64,000 bases of DNA. It comes from Ignavibacteria bacterium. Its GTDB lineage: Bacteria > Bacteroidota > Ignavibacteria > Kapaibacteriales > UBA2268. The notes below the pieces were generated by a model. That model was given only the letters and a program-made list of their open reading frames with translations, ran no database searches and was not told where the DNA came from. The DNA is taken from positions 42,168 through 106,167 of the forward strand of contig JAOAEE010000022.1 in NCBI GenBank assembly GCA_026416955.1. Reading direction: 5' to 3'. The position numbers were made by a program, and so were the translations under genes. Numbering within the stretch: the first letter of the stretch is position 1; every line of letters starts with the position of its first letter. Of this stretch, positions 37,406 to 45,392 are shown piece by piece.

Positions 37406-38662
37406 TCAATATTTTGTAATCTCAAATTTTGAGTTTGATATATCAAAGGAGATGATTGCTCTTTTCGCAAAGTCTAAACCAAGAATTCCATCGATTCGGA
37501 AGAAATAATCCTTTGCTAAATTTATTGTGGGAATGTCTGAAAATGATATTTTGAATTTATTTATAAAAAACTCAAAGTATGGAACTACAACGCTTGGGTT
37601 ATATTTCCATCCACCAACCGAACCAATTTTTTTTGTCTGTTCATACACTTTTGGAAAATTAATTTTATTAAAAACATTATAAGTCAGATAACTTCTTTCT
37701 GAACCAAGGTCCAAAGCAAATAAAACCTTTGTATCGAATATTTGTCCAATTACTATTGGTACACCAAACCAAAAGAAGTTATTCCCTCTATTCTGGTTCT
37801 TTTTAGGCTTTTCGACTATAATAAAACTATTATCATAATTAATGGTGAATTTTGCGTTTTGTATTGCTTTCCAACCAATTATACCATATATTTCGAAAGG
37901 CACTTTCGTTGCTATCAATTGCAATTTTAAATTAAAATCGTCAACAATCAAACAAGGATGGTTCATTATTTTCATACTTCCGAGTTTTAATTCTTCGATA
38001 TAGGTTGGTAATACATCAACTCGATAATCACTATGCGTAATAGCCTTGCTTTTTACTTTTGTGAGAATTGGTAAATTACAATCTTCCGCAGTTTTGGAAG
38101 AAACAATTGTATAATTTGTACCTGTGTCGAACCAAAAATTTCGTTGTCTACCATTAATTATAACTTGTACAATAATCGCACCATTTGGAGCTAAACTAAA
38201 TCCTATTGTATCCACATCCTTCTCAAATCTAAGTTCTTGCGGTTCAACTTTGGAAAATACTTTTGCAAGAAGGAAGACACTGTCTGGGTCGTAATAATAA
38301 CTTGCTGTGGGCAGAAGTTCATTCCATTTTGATTGAAAAAAAAGAGAATATGTTAAAAATTTTAAGTATTCATATTTGAATGGGTTATTCTCTTCATTAG
38401 AAATTATTCTTTTTATTCTCGACTCTACTTTTCCAAACTCGCAATTAAGGATTTCTTGTACAATCTCAATAAATTCTTTTTCTATTTTTGAAAGTTGGTT
38501 TTGATTTAAGTTATCAATTTCCAAATTTTTTACATTTTCAATGAAATCTCCATCTACTTTTTTACTTTGAGTTCCAAATTCTTTTTTTACGGATTGACAA
38601 GAAATCAGAATTAATAACAAACTTGAAAATAATAAGAAACTCGTTAAAAGATTTTGTTTCAT
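37406..38662 (-). CDS. Two-lobed aspartic-protease-like lipoprotein (retropepsin fold)
   Basis: 418 residues. Lipoprotein signal with lipobox LISC near residue 22. The region to about 140 is helical. Then come two retropepsin-like lobes. Lobe 1 starts GAIIVQVIINGRQRNFWFDTG and holds the DTG motif, ending GIIGWKAIQNAKFTINYD. Lobe 2 has VLFALDLGSERSYLTY, with DLG where a second DTG would stand, ending IDGILGLDFAKRAIISFD. Bacterial proteins of this clan (Asp_protease_2/gag-like) are usually single lobes that dimerise; here two lobes are in one chain, as in pepsin. Whether the DLG lobe is active is unknown. ATG 38668 is an alternative start. Confidence 0.8.
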   Translation of the reverse strand: MKQNLLTSFLLFSSLLLILISCQSVKKEFGTQSKKVDGDFIENVKNLEIDNLNQNQLSKIEKEFIEIVQEILNCEFGKVESRIKRIISNEENNPFKYEYLKFLTYSLFFQSKWNELLPTASYYYDPDSVFLLAKVFSKVEPQELRFEKDVDTIGFSLAPNGAIIVQVIINGRQRNFWFDTGTNYTIVSSKTAEDCNLPILTKVKSKAITHSDYRVDVLPTYIEELKLGSMKIMNHPCLIVDDFNLKLQLIATKVPFEIYGIIGWKAIQNAKFTINYDNSFIIVEKPKKNQNRGNNFFWFGVPIVIGQIFDTKVLFALDLGSERSYLTYNVFNKINFPKVYEQTKKIGSVGGWKYNPSVVVPYFEFFINKFKISFSDIPTINLAKDYFFRIDGILGLDFAKRAIISFDISNSKFEITKY

Positions 38663-38715
38663 AATCATTACGAAAATAAAGAAAATTTAATAATATCAGA
38701 TTAAAAGGTAATTCT

Positions 38716-39624
38716 TCAATTTACAGAGTCTTTACTTTCTTTGATTTGGGCAAATGGTGTATTTTGCATTAATATACCTAAAATGATTAGCAACAAACCT
38801 AATAAAGTGTATCCCAAAATTTTTTCTTTTAAAAACAAGTTTATGAAAAGAACGGAAATCAAAGGAGAAGCATAAATAAGATTGTTTATTTTTGCTGGAT
38901 TGGAAGCATTTTTCAATGCTTTATTCCACAAAACAAAAGTTACTCCCATTTCGAAGGTAGCAACATAAAATATAGAAATAGTTGCTAACAAATTTGGGAT
39001 AACAAATCCTTGATTTATCAGCAATGCAATGAAGCTAAATATTGAGCCAAAAATAAAATTGAAAAACAATCGAATTTCAACATCCAACTTGGACATTAAA
39101 TTCATTATCCACGAAAATCCCCAAATCAAGGAACTCGATATAGCAAGAATTGCTCCTAATGTATTAGATGGTCTTAAAGCAACAATACTTCCCTTCGAGA
39201 TAATTATCAATACCCCAAAGAAACTAACAAATAGAGCCAAGTATGCAACGAATCTAACTTTTTTCTTTTGAACAACACTTGTCAATATTGTTAGAACAAT
39301 TGCCCAAGTATAATTCAAAGCAAGAGCTTCTTGGGCTGGGAGCAATGAATATGCTTTAAACAAAACGAAATAGTATAGAAAAGGATTAAAAAATCCAATA
39401 CCGAAAGAAATAATTAAATCCTTCAAAGAAACTGAAAGAATACTTTTTAATTTGTTTTGCAAAATAATTACCAAAAAAAGTACTAATGAAGAGAAAAGTG
39501 ATGCAAAAGCTAGCAATTGTATTGGAGTAACAAAACTTAGCGATATTTTAAACGCAGTGGCAACAGTAGACCAGAAAACAACTGCAAAACAAGCAAGAAT
39601 AAACGCTTTTTTGTCATTGTTCAT
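38716..39624 (-). CDS. EamA/DMT family transporter
   Basis: 302 residues with about ten hydrophobic helices in two EamA repeats (about 5-140 and 150-292). The first begins KAFILACFAVVFWSTVATAFK and has the Ala-rich helix LPAQEALALNYTWAIVLTIL. The second has GAILAISSSLIWGFSWIMN and ends LGYTLLGLLLIILGILMQN. Members of the drug/metabolite transporter superfamily usually export amino acids or metabolites; substrate unknown. It is 6 bases downstream of the M1 aminopeptidase gene on the same strand, so co-transcription is likely. Confidence 0.9.
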   Translation of the reverse strand: MNNDKKAFILACFAVVFWSTVATAFKISLSFVTPIQLLAFASLFSSLVLFLVIILQNKLKSILSVSLKDLIISFGIGFFNPFLYYFVLFKAYSLLPAQEALALNYTWAIVLTILTSVVQKKKVRFVAYLALFVSFFGVLIIISKGSIVALRPSNTLGAILAISSSLIWGFSWIMNLMSKLDVEIRLFFNFIFGSIFSFIALLINQGFVIPNLLATISIFYVATFEMGVTFVLWNKALKNASNPAKINNLIYASPLISVLFINLFLKEKILGYTLLGLLLIILGILMQNTPFAQIKESKDSVN

Positions 39625-39630
39625 TAAATC

Positions 39631-41763
39631 TTAGTTCTTATATAAAATCAAATTATAAAGTTTTTCATTTTTCAATTGAACGAAATAAACACCTTTTGGT
39701 AAATAACGAACTTCCGAAATTTCTAAAATCCCAGCACTATTGTGAACATCAACCTTCTTAGAAAGAAACTGCCGACCAATAAAATCTTGTATTTCAATTT
39801 CCACAAAAGACCCAATATTAGAATTTAATTTAATAAATGCAGATTGATTTCCTCCAATTGGATTTGGATAAACAAAGGGTTTATCCAAGTGGTTGTTCTC
39901 GAATTTAGACAAAGTAATGTTTCCAATTTCACATAGAACAAAAGTAGTGTCGATAAAAATGGAATCAGGGAAAAAAGGCAAATCTGTTTGGAAAATATCC
40001 AGTCGTTTACTGGCAATAAATGTTTTTCTAATTTCCTTTTCTCCATTTTTGAATATTATTCGGATTGGTGTAGTAAAAACATCGGGAACATTAAGCCCTG
40101 TTTGAATTTGAGAAACGATAATTTCGGCATCATAGTATCCAGTATCATTTTGATAACTATGTATTGATGAATTAATAGAAAATATTGGATGTCCAGCTTT
40201 ATATAACCATTGGTCGAAAAAGGTCTCAAATTTTATTGGTGGATTTGGGATTGAATTTTTGAAATATTGTATTAATTCTTCAGTTGTAATAGAATTATAC
40301 GAATAATCTTTTAGTAAATTTCTAAATGTCTTAAAAAACAATGTATCTCCAAGCATCTCGCAAAGCATATGATAAACCCAACTTGCCTTTTGATAAACCA
40401 GAACTGCATAATCACCAAAGATTGTATTTATTGGTAATCCATATATTGGTGGCAAACTAATCCCACCTTTCTTTAAATATTCCTTTCTGGAACTTAAAAG
40501 GAAAAGATTATAACCCCAATCGCCCCATAAACTTTCAGCGTAAAGAGCTTCACTCCAAGTAGCACCCCCCTCGTTAAACCAAATATCATTCCAGGTTGCG
40601 CAAGTGACAAGGTCCCCAATCCAATGATGAGCAAGTTCGTGAGCTATTCCGAACTGGACATTTTGACGAAGCCAAGCCCGGTTAATAGATGTTATTGTTT
40701 GATGTTCCATCCCGCCAAAGTGAAATGGCATTAGCACAGCCATTCCATATTTTACAAAAGGATATTCAATGAAAGTTTTGGAAAAAAACTCCATCATTTT
40801 TGGTGTCGTTTGAAACGTATTTCTTGCATTATATTCAGAACCATCTGTTTTCGTTGCATAATAATCCTTTTCCCAAACATAGTATTGGATTTCTAATGAG
40901 TCGTTTGGAGATGTTACTTTTTTATACCAATGAGAATAAACGAAGTATTTGGAAACAGCAACAGACATTAAATAAGTAGTAATAGGTTTGTCGCTAACCC
41001 AATAGAAAATTTTTGCACTATCTCCATCATTTACAATTTTCTCCAAATAACCATTCGATGCAACAACATAATCTTTTGGCACTCTGACGGTAATTTTTGC
41101 ATCTGATTTATCGTAGGGAGCATCATTACAAGGCATCCAATAACGCGCATCTTCGGGTTCACTCATTGTATAAGCAATTCGCTCTTCGACAAAAACGGAA
41201 TCGTAGAATGGTGCAGGAAGTCTACCTACATACTTCCCTTTAGGATAAAGGAAAAAACCTCGATAATTATCTTCGGGTACGTTTCTTGCATAAGTATAAT
41301 AGATTTTAACAAAAGTAATTTCATTGCTGGATAATTTTTTTTGCAGAGGAATAATAAGCTTTCGACCAGCAATTTTTGGAGTCGGAAGCAATTTTTTAAA
41401 GGAATTGTTTTCAAAAACAAAGACTGAGTCAATTATTAAGGATACTGCCTCGAGTTCAATATTATCAAGTTCTGGTACTTTATTTTTCAATTTTATTGTA
41501 TTGATACCGTACCAAACTTTGTCTACTGAATCCATACTCGTAGGTTTCCTCATAACGTTGTACCAATCGAGGTACAAATCATATTCCAAAACATCATAAT
41601 TTTTTTCATTAAGATTCAAAGTAAAGTCTGTTTTTTGATGTAAATCTTTTTGTTTGCAATAAAATTCAATAAACTCAATTTCTTCGTTAAAAATTAAGGA
41701 AGATTTAGAATTAAAAACGACCGACAAAATAAAAATTAATAAAATTAAAATTCGTTTACCCAT
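39631..41763 (-). CDS. M1 family aminopeptidase with T9SS C-terminal sorting domain
   Basis: 710 residues from ATG 41763. Signal peptide (MGKRILILLIFILSVVFNSKS), an N-terminal beta domain, then the gluzincin catalytic domain. FGGMEHQT stands for the GAMEN-type substrate motif. HELAHHW followed after 18 residues by NEGGATW completes HExxH-x18-E. The last 85 or so residues (PFVYPNPIGGNQSAFIKL, VEIEIQDFIGRQ, PKGVYFVQLKNEKLYNLILY) are a type A sorting domain, so the enzyme is secreted through the type IX system to the surface or medium. It cleaves N-terminal residues from peptides. It begins the unit with the EamA transporter. Confidence 0.94.
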   Translation of the reverse strand: MGKRILILLIFILSVVFNSKSSLIFNEEIEFIEFYCKQKDLHQKTDFTLNLNEKNYDVLEYDLYLDWYNVMRKPTSMDSVDKVWYGINTIKLKNKVPELDNIELEAVSLIIDSVFVFENNSFKKLLPTPKIAGRKLIIPLQKKLSSNEITFVKIYYTYARNVPEDNYRGFFLYPKGKYVGRLPAPFYDSVFVEERIAYTMSEPEDARYWMPCNDAPYDKSDAKITVRVPKDYVVASNGYLEKIVNDGDSAKIFYWVSDKPITTYLMSVAVSKYFVYSHWYKKVTSPNDSLEIQYYVWEKDYYATKTDGSEYNARNTFQTTPKMMEFFSKTFIEYPFVKYGMAVLMPFHFGGMEHQTITSINRAWLRQNVQFGIAHELAHHWIGDLVTCATWNDIWFNEGGATWSEALYAESLWGDWGYNLFLLSSRKEYLKKGGISLPPIYGLPINTIFGDYAVLVYQKASWVYHMLCEMLGDTLFFKTFRNLLKDYSYNSITTEELIQYFKNSIPNPPIKFETFFDQWLYKAGHPIFSINSSIHSYQNDTGYYDAEIIVSQIQTGLNVPDVFTTPIRIIFKNGEKEIRKTFIASKRLDIFQTDLPFFPDSIFIDTTFVLCEIGNITLSKFENNHLDKPFVYPNPIGGNQSAFIKLNSNIGSFVEIEIQDFIGRQFLSKKVDVHNSAGILEISEVRYLPKGVYFVQLKNEKLYNLILYKN

Positions 41764-41857
41764 ATCCAATTCGTTCTTTATTTAACAATTACAATTAAAA
41801 TTTTTCGTTTCAAAAAAATTAAGTAACTAAATTAGTATAAAATATTTTAAAAGGAAA

Positions 41858-42679
41858 ATGAATATTTTCACAAGAGTGAACTTAAATAATGGGGTGAAAA
41901 CACCAGTCTTAGGTTTAGGTACATATTTAATGAAGCCGGGAAAGGAAACTTACGATGCTTGTCTTTGGGCTTTGGAAGTTGGTTACAGACATATCGACAC
42001 CGCTTCATTTTATAGAAATGAATACGACGTTGGCCGTTCCATTAAAGATTCAGGAATTGATAGAAAAGAAGTATTTGTGACAACAAAAATTTGGAATGAT
42101 GACCAAGGTTATGAGAAAACTTTACGTGCTGTTGAAAAAAGTTTAAATCTTCTTGAATTCGATTACGTCGACTTAATTCTTATTCACTGGCCTGTACCAA
42201 AATTACGTAAAGAAACTTGGAAGGCTCTTGAGCGTGTTTACGACGAAGGAATTTGTTCTGCTATAGGAGTAAGCAATTACACAATAGCTCATCTACAAGA
42301 ATTATTTAACTATGCAAATGTTCTACCAGTTGTAAATCAGGTTGAGTTTTCTCCTTTCCTTTATCAAAAAGAATTATTAGAATTTTGCGAAGAGAATCAA
42401 ATCAAATTAGAGGCCTACTCTCCTTTGGCTCGAGGAAGAAAATTTGATAATCCAATTCTTTTGGAAATATCAAGTAAATACAATAAAACACCAGCCCAAA
42501 TTATGATACGTTGGGCTTTACAAATTGGAACCATCGTAATTCCTAAATCCTCGAATAAAGATAGAATTATTGAAAATGCAAATGTTTTCGACTTCGAGAT
42601 TGAATCCGAAGATATGAACAAACTTTGCTCCCTTAACGAGAATTTCAGAGTTGCTTGGAATCCAGAAAACATTGAATAA
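41858..42679 (+). CDS. Aldo/keto reductase
   Basis: 273 residues, normal for bacterial AKR5-like enzymes (2,5-diketogluconate reductase/methylglyoxal reductase type). The catalytic tetrad is visible: D47 in RHIDTAS, Y52, K77 in VTTKIW and H110 in LILIHWPVP. Other signatures are AIGVSNYTIAHL, VVNQVEFSPF, EAYSPLARG and the cofactor stretch VIPKSSNKDRIIEN. NADPH-dependent reduction of small aldehydes or ketones is likely; the natural substrate cannot be read. It is two bases upstream of the decarboxylase gene, suggesting a joint role, perhaps on an aldehyde derived from an amine (inference). Confidence 0.93.
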   Translation: MNIFTRVNLNNGVKTPVLGLGTYLMKPGKETYDACLWALEVGYRHIDTASFYRNEYDVGRSIKDSGIDRKEVFVTTKIWNDDQGYEKTLRAVEKSLNLLEFDYVDLILIHWPVPKLRKETWKALERVYDEGICSAIGVSNYTIAHLQELFNYANVLPVVNQVEFSPFLYQKELLEFCEENQIKLEAYSPLARGRKFDNPILLEISSKYNKTPAQIMIRWALQIGTIVIPKSSNKDRIIENANVFDFEIESEDMNKLCSLNENFRVAWNPENIE

Positions 42680-42681
42680 TA

Positions 42682-44115
42682 ATGACAATAGAAGAGTTTA
42701 AAAAAATATCAGAAAAACTAATAAATTGGATTGGTAATTATTACGAAAATATTCGTTCATTTCCTGTAAAATCAAATGTAAAGCCAAAAGATATTATCAA
42801 CAGTTTACCAGATTCAATACCCCAAAAGGGCGTACAGTTTGAAAAAATTTTCTATGATTTCGAAACGAAAATCCTGAAAGGTATTACTCATTGGCAGCAC
42901 CCAAGATTCTTTGCATATTTTCCCGCAAACACAAGTTTTCCATCTATTCTTGGGGAACTACTTACTTCAGCACTTGGAGTTCAAGGAATGATTTGGCTAA
43001 CTTCCCCAGCAGCAACTGAACTCGAAGAAAAAGTCGTTTACTGGTTACGAGACGCAATGGGTTTGACAAAGGAATTTACTGGAGTACTACAAGATACAGC
43101 ATCAACTGCTACTCTGGTTTCAATATTAACTGCTAGAGAAAAAGCCTCAAACTATTGTATTAACGAGGAAGGATTCTACAACAGTCAAAAATTCACTGTA
43201 TACTGTTCAAAAGAGGCTCATTCTTCTATCGACAAAGCAGTAAAAATTGCAGGAATTGGTTTAAAAAACCTTCGAAAAATTCCTGTTGACAATTCTTTTT
43301 CAATGATTCCTGAAGTACTAGAGCAGACAATCCAAGAGGATATTGAACGAGGCTTTCGCCCACTTTGTATCGTTGGAGCCTTAGGTACTACTGGAAGCAC
43401 TGCAATTGACCCTTTGGAAACACTTGGAAACATTGCCAAAAAATACGATATTTGGTTACATATCGATGGAGCAATGGCTGGTTCAGCACTGCTTTTGCCA
43501 GAATTTCAATATCTTTCCAAGGGAATCGATTTAGCCGATACTTTCGTATTCAACCCTCATAAATGGTTATTCACAAACTTCGATTGCTCGGTGTATTTTG
43601 TGAAAGATAAAACAGCACTCCTTAAAACTTTCCAAATTACACCAAGCTATCTACAAACCGATTTCGACAAAGAAGTTAACAATTACCGAGACTGGGGAAT
43701 TCAACTTGGAAGAAGATTCAGAGCTTTAAAACTCTGGTTTGTTCTTAGTTATTTCGGACTTGAAGGATTAAGAGAAAAACTCCGTCAACATCTTCAATTT
43801 ACCAATGAATTAAAGAAAATGATAAGCAAAGATACAAATTTTGAAATACTCGCTCCTGTAAATTTTACTACAATTTGTTTTCGATATGTGGGAAAAGACA
43901 GAACATTTGATGAAGAAGAACTAAATCGTATTAATAAAAAAATTTTAGATTCAATTAACGAAAGCGGTTTTGCTTTTCTATCTCATACTTTGTTAAATGG
44001 AAAGTTTGCAATCAGATTTTCCATAGGACAAACAAATACAGAATTAAAAGACATAACTGAAACTTGGAATTTTATTAAAAACACTGCAAATAAAGTAATC
44101 TACAATGGGGCGTAA
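42682..44115 (+). CDS. Group II PLP-dependent decarboxylase (aromatic-L-amino-acid decarboxylase type)
   Basis: 477 residues, the length of DOPA/tryptophan/tyrosine decarboxylases. Family motifs: GITHWQHPRFFAYFPANTSFP, the W-containing TSPAATELEE stretch, GVLQDTASTATLVSILTARE, VGALGTTGSTAIDPLE, WLHIDGAMAGSAL and the PLP lysine in FNPHKWLFTNFDCS. C-terminal FRALKLWFVLSYFG is also typical. It turns aromatic amino acids into amines; exact specificity (tryptophan, tyrosine or phenylalanine) is not readable. It is preceded by an aldo/keto reductase and overlaps the M16 gene by 11 bases, so the three form an operon. Confidence 0.93.
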   Translation: MTIEEFKKISEKLINWIGNYYENIRSFPVKSNVKPKDIINSLPDSIPQKGVQFEKIFYDFETKILKGITHWQHPRFFAYFPANTSFPSILGELLTSALGVQGMIWLTSPAATELEEKVVYWLRDAMGLTKEFTGVLQDTASTATLVSILTAREKASNYCINEEGFYNSQKFTVYCSKEAHSSIDKAVKIAGIGLKNLRKIPVDNSFSMIPEVLEQTIQEDIERGFRPLCIVGALGTTGSTAIDPLETLGNIAKKYDIWLHIDGAMAGSALLLPEFQYLSKGIDLADTFVFNPHKWLFTNFDCSVYFVKDKTALLKTFQITPSYLQTDFDKEVNNYRDWGIQLGRRFRALKLWFVLSYFGLEGLREKLRQHLQFTNELKKMISKDTNFEILAPVNFTTICFRYVGKDRTFDEEELNRINKKILDSINESGFAFLSHTLLNGKFAIRFSIGQTNTELKDITETWNFIKNTANKVIYNGA

Positions 44116-45391
44116 AAGTAAGAATTTTCGCATCACACACCTTCACAAAGATATCTTAAATCCAAAAGTTAACTTTACTTTGCTCAACAACGGTTTATTA
44201 GTAGTAACCGAAGAGGTACCTTTCTTTAATTCATTTGCCTTAGGTATTGGAGTTAAAGCTGGTTCAAGAGATGATTATATTAATAAAGAAGGACTTTCTC
44301 ATTTGGTAGAACATTGTTTATTTAGAAGAACAAAAAATTTCGTATCAAGGCAAATTAATGAACTTTTCGAAAAATACGGTGCCTACGCTAATGCATATAC
44401 TACTAAGGAGTATACTGCATTTTATGTTCGTGCTCTTAATCATAATTTGGAAAAAGTTTGGGAACTTTTAAGCGAAATTGTATTTGAACCAAATTTTATT
44501 AAAAACGATATTGATAAGGAAAAATCAATTATTAGGGAAGAAATACGCTCCTACAATGATGATCCTGAAGAGGAAATTATCGACATTACCGATAAATACC
44601 TATTCCAAAATACACGACTCGACCACCCAATAGTTGGAAAGATTTCGACACTTAATAAAATAGACATCAAAGACATACAAAAATTTTATTCCGAATTTTA
44701 CCAACCATCGAATATTGTTATTGCCTACATTGGTAATACCTCCCATCAAGTAATAGTAAGTATGGTTGAAAGAAAGATAGCAAACATTAAAACCAACAGT
44801 GCTTCTATCGTTAGAAATATTAGACCAATATCGAACAATAATTTCAGAGTTGTGTTAAAACGACAATTTTTGCAAAGCCACATATCGATAACTCGTTCAT
44901 TTCAATTTAATACATCTCGGGAACGCTATCTTGCAGCAATTTCCAACTTACTTCTTGGAGATTGCGCAAGTAGTCGTCTATACAAATCTATTCGTGAAAA
45001 AAATGCACTTGCATACAACATCTATTCACTTTTTACATCATATTCCGATTGCTCTGCAATATACATTTATTCAACTGCAAATCCTAAGAAACAAGAGAAA
45101 ACAATTAATTTTATTTTTGAAGAATTAGAAAATATTTACGATTATGGTTTCAGTGAAAATGAACTAATCCTAGCCAAAGAACAAATTAAATCGTCGACAA
45201 TAATGGCATTTGAAAACTATTCCGAACGATTACAGGCTATCATAAAATCTGAATTAACTTACGGCAATTACGAGTCGTTGCAAGAAACTATAGAATTAAT
45301 TGAATCAATTACCTTGGAAGAATTAAACTCCTTTGTAAAAAAATTATTTAACCCAAACGATTGGTCGACCTTAGTTTTTCAACCAAAATAG
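44105..45391 (+). CDS. M16 family zinc peptidase, cytosolic type
   Basis: 428 residues with no signal peptide, unlike the other M16 genes here. The zinc motif HLVEH (H66, E69, H70) and distal glutamate E146 (IIREEIRS) are complete. NGLLVVTEEVPFFNSFALGI and GVKAGSRDDYINKEGLSHL are typical of the YmxG/PqqL-like processing-peptidase group. The C-terminal half carries the R/Y substrate region (SSRLYKSIREKNALAYNIYS). The start overlaps the decarboxylase end by 11 bases. It ends one base from the convergent S9 peptidase gene. Confidence 0.92.
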   Translation: MGRKSKNFRITHLHKDILNPKVNFTLLNNGLLVVTEEVPFFNSFALGIGVKAGSRDDYINKEGLSHLVEHCLFRRTKNFVSRQINELFEKYGAYANAYTTKEYTAFYVRALNHNLEKVWELLSEIVFEPNFIKNDIDKEKSIIREEIRSYNDDPEEEIIDITDKYLFQNTRLDHPIVGKISTLNKIDIKDIQKFYSEFYQPSNIVIAYIGNTSHQVIVSMVERKIANIKTNSASIVRNIRPISNNNFRVVLKRQFLQSHISITRSFQFNTSRERYLAAISNLLLGDCASSRLYKSIREKNALAYNIYSLFTSYSDCSAIYIYSTANPKKQEKTINFIFEELENIYDYGFSENELILAKEQIKSSTIMAFENYSERLQAIIKSELTYGNYESLQETIELIESITLEELNSFVKKLFNPNDWSTLVFQPK

Positions 45392-45392
45392 T

